From Christensenella sp. UBA7597 (GTDB lineage Bacteria; Bacillota; Clostridia; Christensenellales; Borkfalkiaceae): 23,543 nt of DNA. Numbering within the stretch: the first letter of the stretch is position 1; each line of letters begins with the position of its first letter. This document shows positions 7,901-13,152 of this stretch, in pieces. Location of the stretch: contig DLQW01000069.1 in NCBI GenBank assembly GCA_002474405.1, positions 301 to 23,843 of the forward strand. The letters run 5' to 3'. A model generated the notes under the pieces. It searched no databases and was not told the origin of the DNA. It worked only from the letters and a program-made list of their open reading frames with translations. The translations under genes and the position numbers were made by a program.

Positions 7901-8814
7901 CGTATACGCTTTCGGTGCGGATTTCGGAAGAGCGGCTGTTGCTTTCGGACGTAACGATTGAAAATGCGGACGAGATCGATTTTGTGGCGACGGGGAGCGT
8001 CCGGCTGGCGCTTGAATACAAGGGGCAAAGCCTCGGTTATGCGCTGACGTTGCTGCCCGATCTGAATTTGTATGCGAGCAGGGAATATACTTACGCGCCG
8101 TCGAACGGAACGGGGCTGTTTATTCTGAAACTGTATGAAAACGGATTCTTCGAACGGATTGCCGCGGGAAGCGCGGAGCAGACGATATACGGGGAATATT
8201 CCGCCGTGGACGAGGCGGATAAGGTGTACCGGCTGGACTACGAATTGCTGGCGGTGAGCGCCGACGGAAAATCGATGTTTGTGTGGACGGGCGAGGCGTT
8301 CGGAAAGCGGCATAATGTTGTGCCGGAAACGTACGATTTATACGGCGTAAAAGTGCTTGTGTATTTAAGAAACGGCACAGGGTATGCGGATTTTATGGAG
8401 AGTTTCAACGGGCAGGAGTATATCGGGTATACGTGCGAGGCGAAGCTTTCGGACGGCGTTCTGGAGCTGTCCGGCGAACGGTATTCGGTTACGGAGAAGA
8501 ACGGCGTGAAAACGCTGGAACTGATTGTGGAAGGAAGCACGCTGTATCGCTACGAGGCAACGGAAACGAGCGACGGAGAAGGGGTTCAGGTGCGGCAGAG
8601 CGCGCTGATAAACGATAACGGGCTGGCGTATCTGCGCATCGAATACAGAGTGCTTTCCGCGGACGGCACGGGATACGGGGATTGGATGACGGACGAAGCG
8701 TATTCTTATGCGTGGCGGCGCGAGGGAGATATTGTTACGGTGGACGCGGGCGGCGGAATCCGCTTCCTTGTGAATGCGGACGGAACGCTGACGGCGCTGG
8801 ACGAATTGTATTGA
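4969..8814 (+). CDS. Large secreted lipoprotein with CxxCG repeats and beta-rich repeats
   Basis: A 1281-residue protein. Its N-terminus has basic residues, a hydrophobic stretch (about 13-30) and a lipobox-like VFGAC, so Cys32 should be lipidated and the protein anchored outside the membrane. Residues 50-385 hold seven CxxC pairs (76/79, 115/118, 162/165, 209/212, 251/254, 343/346, 376/379). They sit in a recurring pattern: ATC-x-DG, then CxxCG, then a GHxY/AHR turn, with about 40-45 residues per unit. The same style of repeat occurs in many surface proteins of gut Clostridia and probably binds zinc or forms disulfides. From about 390 to the end no Cys pairs appear; this part looks like a string of beta-sandwich, Ig-like units rich in Tyr, Asp and Gly. 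AAAGGAG 8 bases before ATG 4969 fixes the start. No catalytic motif is visible; an adhesin or binding role is inferred. Confidence 0.85.
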   Translation: MKNKHSRRKFRRGVLIALAATVCCVALVFGACKKATDKEPDVPPAVGDCNGAHDFGAWSVENAATCTTDGEKFRRCKNCGGVQEEKIPATGHDYKEESAVAATCHQPGVKAHLHCVNCGDDKLKGVSYTREELLIPAAHRTVRIAEVAPACDKEGVAAHTYCYECGANFVGEKETSAAELVLPKSHKTEAVAEKAKTCTADGVKAHGHCISCGKNFIGGEEKTAEELKIAAGHDYGELIAGTTTQRAHYRCGGCGKYFVKFSADGGYYETNTLSLPDDAYGTPVWHEEIPATCTTDGVKGHFTCDGTEGWLDVNYAPIADLTISAGHVYACAAQDGTYHVQKCARCGETAEGSERRHSFSGIHKTVDGGIYTAYECVDCGYDYYEYDGDAITDMFAEAPFIVGEYDKKDFYIGFTKQNGLGGRVIFLAVIADDWDTAYAEVVAANEYPAKRTVRMRYMDCVKDVEVTFDILRETAQPFFPVYQQGWFGDLGDLGVIVRNNTVKSSGNFKPETIFNGLLKSADVTITDDGGFTPDADLSGGDKKYTVKFTLSGKSTEYSVSFYYTARRTAVIIESGMEYLTVQGEYPLIKVRYTDEYDGPGTSWVPLDLFDTADGAFDANRLGRQTTTVTLGAYAKAELNVYVGAPDEVYDVNAARKGEYYVPDYYTVKGAAGVAVEVTYFGGESGTMLLPAEMFETEDGGAPDLNAEGAYDVWFNVNGTEYRICVRVYDADDVKATEFDLDDLRDAEWLYTEKDGAYELKTDVSGRYFTARLSDGKQDFRVPVTAEMISYDKELLAQAVAGGENVFTIEFGYKGLRESVEIYIAEQRDAVDITEIFRDGRSADGVFAKDGALFGEYEILVTGASGGTYYETLKEEMLYVATFDSDGNMEEGSLKKADLRTAEKGAYRLVVRYDGHDFGDGYFRLFVISDDDLEYDFGVDYSAGRVQNAVHTGTKEEVLASLRRVEFLYTVRARIREGAYTLSVRISEERLLLSDVTIENADEIDFVATGSVRLALEYKGQSLGYALTLLPDLNLYASREYTYAPSNGTGLFILKLYENGFFERIAAGSAEQTIYGEYSAVDEADKVYRLDYELLAVSADGKSMFVWTGEAFGKRHNVVPETYDLYGVKVLVYLRNGTGYADFMESFNGQEYIGYTCEAKLSDGVLELSGERYSVTEKNGVKTLELIVEGSTLYRYEATETSDGEGVQVRQSALINDNGLAYLRIEYRVLSADGTGYGDWMTDEAYSYAWRREGDIVTVDAGGGIRFLVNADGTLTALDELY

Positions 8815-8831
8815 GAGAACGGAGAACGAAA

Positions 8832-8865
8832 AAGCCTTCCCGCTGCGGGAAGGCTTGTATTTTTT
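8832..8865. terminator. Bidirectional rho-independent terminator
   Basis: An 11-bp perfect stem (8832-8842 with 8846-8856) closes a 3-base loop. On the plus strand a T-run follows (8860-8865); on the minus strand the stem is followed by a five-T run. It lies 18 bases after the lipoprotein stop and downstream of the convergent gene ending at 9089, so it can serve both. Confidence 0.92.
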
Positions 8866-8901
8866 ATGGCGGCGGAATATAAGGCTTGAATTTTAAAACT
8901 T

Positions 8902-9082
8902 GACCTCTCTCGGCTCGCTTATGCTCGCCACTCTCCCCGAAGGGGAAAGCAAGTATTAGTGTTTCGCGCCACTCTACTTGCCGAGATTGCCTTAAAACGG
9001 CAATTCGACAAGGGTTCCCGCTACCGTAGGTTTTTTCGCGCTTTTCTCCTCTTAGAGAAAAAGCGAAAAAGGGGAAAGCAAG
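8902..9082. repeat. Hairpin-rich intergenic repeat-like element
   Basis: The 223 bases between the terminator and the next gene differ from neighbouring DNA, with CTC-rich pyrimidine runs and several hairpins. TCCCC-GAA-GGGGA lies near 8935-8946. An imperfect stem at 8977-9012 pairs CTTG..CGA..ATTGCC with GGCAATTCG.CAAG around TTAAAAC. A further pairing near 9040-9067 joins CGCTTTTCTC with GAGAAAAAGCG. The 14-mer AAGGGGAAAGCAAG occurs twice in direct orientation (8940-8953 and 9069-9082). Its style resembles short dispersed extragenic repeats I know from gut Clostridia, where CTC-rich stretches are followed by a small CCCC-GAA-GGGG hairpin. Only this one copy is seen in the window. Confidence 0.55.
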
Positions 9083-9088
9083 GGGAAA

Positions 9089-10219
9089 TTATGCGATCAG
9101 AGAAAATTTCATGACGACGGGGTTGTGATCGGAATCGGCAAAGCCTTTCTGTACGTTTTCGAGATATTCCACGCGTACGTTGGACGTGAATAAAAAGCCG
9201 TCTACGATTAAAGTGTAATTTCCCTCTTTGTAGGGCACGTCGCAGTTGCGGCAGGTGGGCAGCTGCTGTTTGTTTGTGTAATCGGTGGCGCGATGCACGT
9301 TTGCGGGGAGCAGTTCCGCGGGGAAGGGCTGCGCCCAGCCGAACGCCGTTTCGCCCTCTTCGCCGTTGATATCTTTGATGGACGTTCCCGTGAAATCGTG
9401 ATTGAAATCTCCGCCCGCCACGCAGTAGTTGCCGCTTTCGTATTCCGCCTGCATGTCGGAAAACAGCATGGTCATCTGTGCCGCGCGGATTTCGTCAGAC
9501 CCGCCGTAGGCGGACGTGTGCACGTTATACAACAGGAATTCTTTGCCGTTTTCCGTAGGGATACGCGATACCGAATAGCAACGGTCGAGATCGAGCAGTT
9601 TTTTCATATCGTCCGCAATCGGCAGAGAACGGCGGAGCGCCGACGAAAAGCCGTTTTTCGAAAACGTAAGAATGCCGCTGTTTGACTTTCCGTGCGGTTC
9701 GGTAAGAGGGTACATCAGATACGCCGAATGATAGTTGACGGCAAAAACGCTTGCGTATCCGGAAAAAGCGTTTTGCGCCGTTTCTTTTTCGTTGACGTGG
9801 TAGCTGCGCGTGGAAGAAGTATCCACTTCCTGAAACAGCGCGAAATCGGGGTTGAATTCTTTGATGGTATTCAAAGCGGAGTTAACGTGCGTTTCCACGC
9901 TTTCTTTGCTTGCCGCGCGCGATTGCTTGCCGCCGTCCATAAAGAACGTGAAATCGGGCGTATACGCGCCGAAACCGATATTGAACGTGGTTGCCGTGTA
10001 GGAGGTTTCGGTTTTGAGCGCCGTAACGCGGCAGGGAACGTCCGCTTCGCCGCTTTCTTCGACGTCTGCCTGCGCCGCCGAGACGGGAAGGACGATATAA
10101 TCTTCCAGCCGGTAATAGGAAAGGAGCACGTACGCCGCGTAGGCGATGACGACGGTGAGCAGCGCGAGAAACACGCATAACAGACTTAATAAAATTTTTT
10201 TCGTTGTTTTTTTAACCAT
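9089..10219 (-). CDS. Membrane-anchored endonuclease/exonuclease/phosphatase-fold protein
   Basis: A 376-residue protein with one N-terminal membrane segment (about 9-35) followed by an extracellular DNase I-like (EEP) domain. Its catalytic pattern is complete: TTFNIGFG (Asn80), LFQEVD (Glu131, metal ligand), NVHTS (His234), GGDFNHD (Asp271, Asn273), LIVDGF (Asp340) and DSDHNPVVM (Asp364, His365). The family includes nucleases, sphingomyelinases and inositol phosphatases, and substrate cannot be told from these motifs. The N-anchored layout with a long linker (36-72) resembles predicted cell-surface EEP hydrolases of Firmicutes. A pair of cysteines near PTCRNCDVPY (323, 326) is unusual for the fold. 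The start at 10219 follows GGGG by about 6 bases. It is convergent with the lipoprotein gene and shares its terminator. It lies 146 bases after the AraC gene but has its own promoter. Confidence 0.88.
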   Translation of the reverse strand: MVKKTTKKILLSLLCVFLALLTVVIAYAAYVLLSYYRLEDYIVLPVSAAQADVEESGEADVPCRVTALKTETSYTATTFNIGFGAYTPDFTFFMDGGKQSRAASKESVETHVNSALNTIKEFNPDFALFQEVDTSSTRSYHVNEKETAQNAFSGYASVFAVNYHSAYLMYPLTEPHGKSNSGILTFSKNGFSSALRRSLPIADDMKKLLDLDRCYSVSRIPTENGKEFLLYNVHTSAYGGSDEIRAAQMTMLFSDMQAEYESGNYCVAGGDFNHDFTGTSIKDINGEEGETAFGWAQPFPAELLPANVHRATDYTNKQQLPTCRNCDVPYKEGNYTLIVDGFLFTSNVRVEYLENVQKGFADSDHNPVVMKFSLIA

Positions 10220-10299
10220 ATTTTTCCCCGTAAAAGGCTTCCCCCGAAACAGTTGCCGCGACGACGGCGGAACCTGTGTATTTATCTCATACGAATATT

Positions 10300-10328
10300 A
10301 TCTTATACGAAACGGCGCGAAATGTCAA
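10300..10328 (-). promoter_or_regulatory. Promoter of the EEP-fold gene
   Basis: On the minus strand there is a perfect -35 TTGACA (10328-10323), and TAAGAT (10305-10300) follows at 17 bp as a fair -10. GATAAT three bases on is an alternative with a 20-bp spacer. It stands between the AraC stop (10366) and the gene start (10219). Confidence 0.65.
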
Positions 10329-10365
10329 TCGTTTCCGGCGGAAGAACGCAAATAAGTACGATTTG

Positions 10366-11172
10366 TCAGGAGAATTCGTCGGGGAGGGCAGCTTCGCTTT
10401 GCTGTTTTCTGACGTATTCGCGCGGGGAAAGCCCCGTTTGTTTTTTAAAAGCGCGCGAAAATTCGGAAAGATCGGCATAGCCGGCGGAAACGGCGACTTC
10501 GGAGAGGGAAACGAAGTCGCTTTTTAAAATTTCCGCGGCTTTTCGGGTGCGGACGGCGTGCAGAAAGGCGATGGGCGAGCAACCCGTAACCGCGGTGAAC
10601 GTTTTGCGGAAATAGACTTCGGACATGCCGCAGAGCGCCGCAAGGCGGGCGTTTTTGATTTTCAGACGATAATTTTCGGCGATAAAATCGAGCGCGGGGG
10701 CGATTTTTTCGCGCCGCGTTCCGGAAAGGTAGCTTTTGTTGGCGGCGGGGCGGAGCAGAATCGACAAAATTTCGTAGGCGCCGGCGAATACTTCCGCTTT
10801 GTACGCGGGGTTTTTCAGCGTGCATTTATATTCGCAGCTCTGAAAGAGCCGCAGCAGATTGTCCGGCTGAAAAACAGGGAAGGCGGCGGGCGTTGTTGCG
10901 GCGCAGGCGCAGTCGGCTTCGAGAACGAAGAAGCGCCCGGCGCGGACACATTTCCATTCGTAGGAGCTGCCCTGCGGCAGGATGACGGCGTTTTCGCGGT
11001 TGGAAACGAGCGTTTTTCCGCCGCAGGTATACACCGTTTCGCCCTCGTATTTGAAAATAATCGCAAGGCGGGGGCGGTTGACGCGGCGCGCGCCTTTTCC
11101 CGCTTCGGTGAGGATGTTTGCCGCGTAATGAATTTTTAAAAACGTGAGTTCGGAAAAAAGTTCCTGTTCCAT
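10366..11172 (-). CDS. AraC family transcriptional regulator
   Basis: From ATG 11172 this is 268 residues: an N-terminal cupin-like ligand-binding domain (about 10-95; GETVYTCGG and NAVILPQGSSYEW are typical), a linker region, and a C-terminal AraC DNA-binding domain with two helix-turn-helix motifs (about 157-256; NARLAALCGMSEVYFRKTF and SLSEVAVSAGYADLSEFSRAFKKQTGLSPREY). The frame has an earlier ATG at 11193, but the predicted -10 box (11187-11182) lies between the two, so the downstream ATG is preferred. No ribosome site precedes either. The gene is divergent from the SDR gene, the usual sign that it controls that neighbour. A cupin-type sensor suggests a sugar or small organic ligand. Target and ligand remain inference. 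Confidence 0.9.
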   Translation of the reverse strand: MEQELFSELTFLKIHYAANILTEAGKGARRVNRPRLAIIFKYEGETVYTCGGKTLVSNRENAVILPQGSSYEWKCVRAGRFFVLEADCACAATTPAAFPVFQPDNLLRLFQSCEYKCTLKNPAYKAEVFAGAYEILSILLRPAANKSYLSGTRREKIAPALDFIAENYRLKIKNARLAALCGMSEVYFRKTFTAVTGCSPIAFLHAVRTRKAAEILKSDFVSLSEVAVSAGYADLSEFSRAFKKQTGLSPREYVRKQQSEAALPDEFS

Positions 11173-11181
11173 AGCGATTCT

Positions 11182-11210
11182 ATTATAAAACATCGGAGCG
11201 GGAGAGTCAA
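11182..11210 (-). promoter_or_regulatory. Promoter of the AraC gene
   Basis: On the minus strand: -35 TTGACT (11210-11205), 17-bp spacer, perfect -10 TATAAT (11187-11182). The expected start of transcription is about 11175, only some 3 bases before ATG 11172, which predicts a leaderless message. Confidence 0.8.
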
Positions 11211-11245
11211 GAAATCGGTGAAAAAAAGTATCGGATTTGCCAAAA

Positions 11246-11263
11246 AAATGCGTTTTTGCATTT
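11246..11263. promoter_or_regulatory. Palindrome overlapping the SDR -35 box (candidate operator)
   Basis: AAATGC, six bases, GCATTT form an exact 18-bp inverted repeat whose right arm overlaps the -35 box at 11261. The position suits a repressor or activator site between the divergent AraC and SDR promoters. No T-run after it would make it a terminator for either gene. Confidence 0.45.
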
Positions 11264-11289
11264 ACTTTTCCGACGGGGGCTCGTATAAT
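11261..11289 (+). promoter_or_regulatory. Promoter of the SDR gene
   Basis: -35 TTTACT (11261-11266), 17-bp spacer, perfect -10 TATAAT (11284-11289). The leader to ATG 11351 is about 55 bases. The weak -35 fits a regulated promoter. Confidence 0.75.
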
Positions 11290-11303
11290 GGAACCGACGG
11301 GGG
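11270..11303 (+). promoter_or_regulatory. Direct repeat flanking the SDR -10 box (candidate AraC half-sites)
   Basis: CCGACGGGGG occurs at 11270-11279 and again at 11294-11303, 24 bases apart on the same strand, with the -10 box between them. AraC-type dimers commonly bind direct half-sites roughly two helical turns apart. The assignment is inference; a site downstream of -10 would suit repression. Confidence 0.35.
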
Positions 11304-11350
11304 AGCCGCGGAGCGGCGAAACCGGAAAACGGAACCGGGAGGGAAGGAGT

Positions 11351-12127
11351 ATGGGCGAATTTACGGGAAAGACGGCGTGGGTAACGGGCGCGGGAGGGTA
11401 TATCGGCGGCGAGACGGCGTTGGTTTTGGCGAAAGGCGGCGCGAAAGTGGCGGTGTGCGATATATCGGAAGCGGCGGCGGAAAAGACGCTGGCGCGGATT
11501 GCGGCGGCGGGCGGCGTGGCGAAAGGGTACGCAGCGGATGTTACCGATTCCGCTTCGGTGAACGGGACGGCGGAAAAAATCGCGGCGGAACTGGGCGGGA
11601 TAGATATTGCGGTGCACGTGGCGGGAGGAAGCGCGCGGATTGCGGGGAAGAACGCGAAATACGTGCCGCTGACGGAGCAGGACGACGACGTGATAGACAG
11701 GGTGCTGAAAGTGAATTTGTACGGCGCAATTTACGTGAGCCGCGCGGCGGCGCGGGCGATGATTATGCAGGGCAGAGGCGGGAAAATCGTGAATTTTTCT
11801 TCTGTGGTGGGGCTGAACGGGCTGAAAACCTGCTGCGATTACGCGGCGGCGAAGGGCGGCGTGATTGCCTTTACGAAGGCTTTGGCGAAGGAGCTGGGAG
11901 AATACGGCATCAACGTGAATTCCGTGGCGCCCGGCGTAGTTGCCCGTCCCGGAGAGGACGGGGATTCCGCCTACGTGTACGGTTCGAATTTTCTGCATAG
12001 GAAATGCACGGCGGCGGACGTGGCGGAATTGACGGCGTTTCTGGTTTCGGAGCGGGCGGCGTTTATTACGGGGCAGACGTACGCGATTGACGGCGGGCGG
12101 AGTCTGGCGATGAAAGGAAGCGACTGA
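11351..12127 (+). CDS. Short-chain dehydrogenase/reductase (SDR)
   Basis: A 258-residue classical SDR, using NAD(P)(H) to oxidise an alcohol or reduce a ketone. Visible motifs are the Rossmann TGAGGYIGG (12-20), an acidic residue after beta-2 (CDIS, Asp38), which favours NAD over NADP, VNLYG with Asn122, the catalytic SS at 150-151, Tyr164-x3-Lys168 (YAAAK) and the C-terminal GQTYAIDGG. The usual NNAG is replaced by HVAGG (89-93). The frame is open further upstream, but ATG 11351 is chosen because GGAGG (11338-11342) precedes it by 8 bases and the family starts here. It is divergent from AraC and 215 bases before the TetR gene. Substrate unknown; with oleate hydratase two genes on, a hydroxy-fatty-acid dehydrogenase role is possible, while an AraC neighbour would also fit a sugar alcohol enzyme. 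Confidence 0.92.
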   Translation: MGEFTGKTAWVTGAGGYIGGETALVLAKGGAKVAVCDISEAAAEKTLARIAAAGGVAKGYAADVTDSASVNGTAEKIAAELGGIDIAVHVAGGSARIAGKNAKYVPLTEQDDDVIDRVLKVNLYGAIYVSRAAARAMIMQGRGGKIVNFSSVVGLNGLKTCCDYAAAKGGVIAFTKALAKELGEYGINVNSVAPGVVARPGEDGDSAYVYGSNFLHRKCTAADVAELTAFLVSERAAFITGQTYAIDGGRSLAMKGSD

Positions 12128-12245
12128 AAATGAAAATAATATCGTAGATGCAAGCGCCGGCGGGGTGGTGCGCGCGGGCGCGCAGGTACGGAAACCGCGG
12201 CGGAGAGCAAGCGAAAAAACGGGCGAAAGACGGCTTTGCGGGCGC

Positions 12246-12274
12246 TTGACTTTTCATAAAAAAAATGATATACT
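12246..12274 (+). promoter_or_regulatory. Promoter of the TetR gene
   Basis: -35 TTGACT (12246-12251), 17-bp spacer, -10 TATACT (12269-12274). The leader to ATG 12343 is about 60 bases. Confidence 0.8.
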
Positions 12275-12342
12275 TACGGCGTTGAATATTGAACGGGGAG
12301 CGGCGCCGCGGGAAACTTTGGCGGCGCGCAGGGCTGAAAATC

Positions 12343-12903
12343 ATGAGCGATATTACCAAGCGGGCGATTTCCGCGTCTTTGAAAAAGTTACTCCGCGAAA
12401 AGAAACTGAATAAAATCACGGTGCAGGACATTGCGGACGACTGCGGCATCAACCGCCAGACGTTTTATTACCATTTTCAGGATATTTACGACCTTGTGGA
12501 GTGGACGTGCATAGAAGATACCGAAAAGGTGCTGAAAGAAAACCGCACGTACGCTACCTGGCAAGAAGGGTTTCTTGCGGTGTTTTATCTGGCGAAAGAG
12601 GATAAAACGTTTATCGAGAATATTTATCATTCCGTTTCGCTGGAACTTCTGGAACAGTATTTGTACCGTCTGGTGTATCCGCTTCTGAAAAACGTGGTGG
12701 ACGAAAAGGCGAAAAATTACACCGTGCGGGACGAGAACAAGAAATACATCGCCGATTTTTACAAGTACGCGTTTGTGGGCGTGCTTCTGGAGTGGATCAG
12801 AAACGATATGCGGGAAAGTCCCGAATCGATTACCGACAGGGTGAGTAAAATCGTGAGCGGTTCGATAGAAGCCGCGTTCAAGAATTTTAACGGCGGGCGG
12901 TAA
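12343..12903 (+). CDS. TetR/AcrR family regulator, DhaS-like
   Basis: 186 residues. The N-terminal helix-turn-helix is very typical of the DhaS-like subgroup: TKRAISASLKKLL (5-17), KITVQDIADDCGINRQTFYYHFQDIYDLVEW (24-54). The rest is the helical ligand-binding part (TetR_C_7-like, about 80-180). The frame extends upstream to a TTG, but ATG 12343 fits the family N-terminus; its ribosome site is weak. The gene has its own promoter and a strong terminator, and is followed by oleate hydratase in the same direction. Regulators of this subgroup often stand directly before oleate hydratase genes in Firmicutes, so it probably senses a fatty acid or acyl product and controls ohyA. That regulatory link is inference; DhaS itself activates dihydroxyacetone kinase genes in lactococci. 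Confidence 0.92.
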   Translation: MSDITKRAISASLKKLLREKKLNKITVQDIADDCGINRQTFYYHFQDIYDLVEWTCIEDTEKVLKENRTYATWQEGFLAVFYLAKEDKTFIENIYHSVSLELLEQYLYRLVYPLLKNVVDEKAKNYTVRDENKKYIADFYKYAFVGVLLEWIRNDMRESPESITDRVSKIVSGSIEAAFKNFNGGR

Positions 12904-12951
12904 AATTTTTGCGGCGGTTGAAAGCGATTGTTTAAAGTTACGGAAAAGCTG

Positions 12952-12983
12952 CGGCGGGCGTATTTACGCGCGCCGGTTTTTTT
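12952..12983 (+). terminator. Rho-independent terminator of the TetR gene
   Basis: A 10-bp stem with one mismatch (12952-12961 with 12966-12975), loop ATTT, followed by seven T (12977-12983). It lies 49 bases after the TetR stop and separates it from ohyA. Confidence 0.88.
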
Positions 12984-12996
12984 ATGGCGTTTTTCA

Positions 12997-13045
12997 GACA
13001 AAACGGCGGAAATGTATAAAATTTTTACAGTTTTCGCCGCCTGTC
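12997..13045. promoter_or_regulatory. Imperfect inverted repeat upstream of ohyA
   Basis: GACA and GGCGG on the left face CCGCC and TGTC on the right, with bulges. A TGTA/TACA pair sits inside, around AT-rich DNA. It ends about 30 bases before the ohyA -35 box. It could be a regulator site or remnant hairpin; the arms are too interrupted for a firm call. Confidence 0.3.
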
Positions 13046-13076
13046 GGAAATTGCGACGGAACGGAAAAATTGTCTG

Positions 13077-13105
13077 TTGTCATCCGGAAAAAATACGTTT
13101 ATAAT
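13077..13105 (+). promoter_or_regulatory. Promoter of oleate hydratase gene
   Basis: -35 TTGTCA (13077-13082), 17-bp spacer, perfect -10 TATAAT (13100-13105). TTGTC is repeated directly at 13070-13074 and 13077-13081, overlapping the -35, which could be part of an operator. The leader is about 40 bases and carries GGAGG at 13139-13143. Confidence 0.8.
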
Positions 13106-13152
13106 AGAAATGTAAAAAATAATTGCGAAAGCAAAACCGGAGGTAAACAACA

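Noticed and set aside
12169..12184. GC-rich palindrome (TGCGCGC-GG-GCGCGCA) after the SDR gene
   Set aside because: Two central bases cannot form a hairpin loop. It lies far from any promoter and is easily explained by CG-rich composition.
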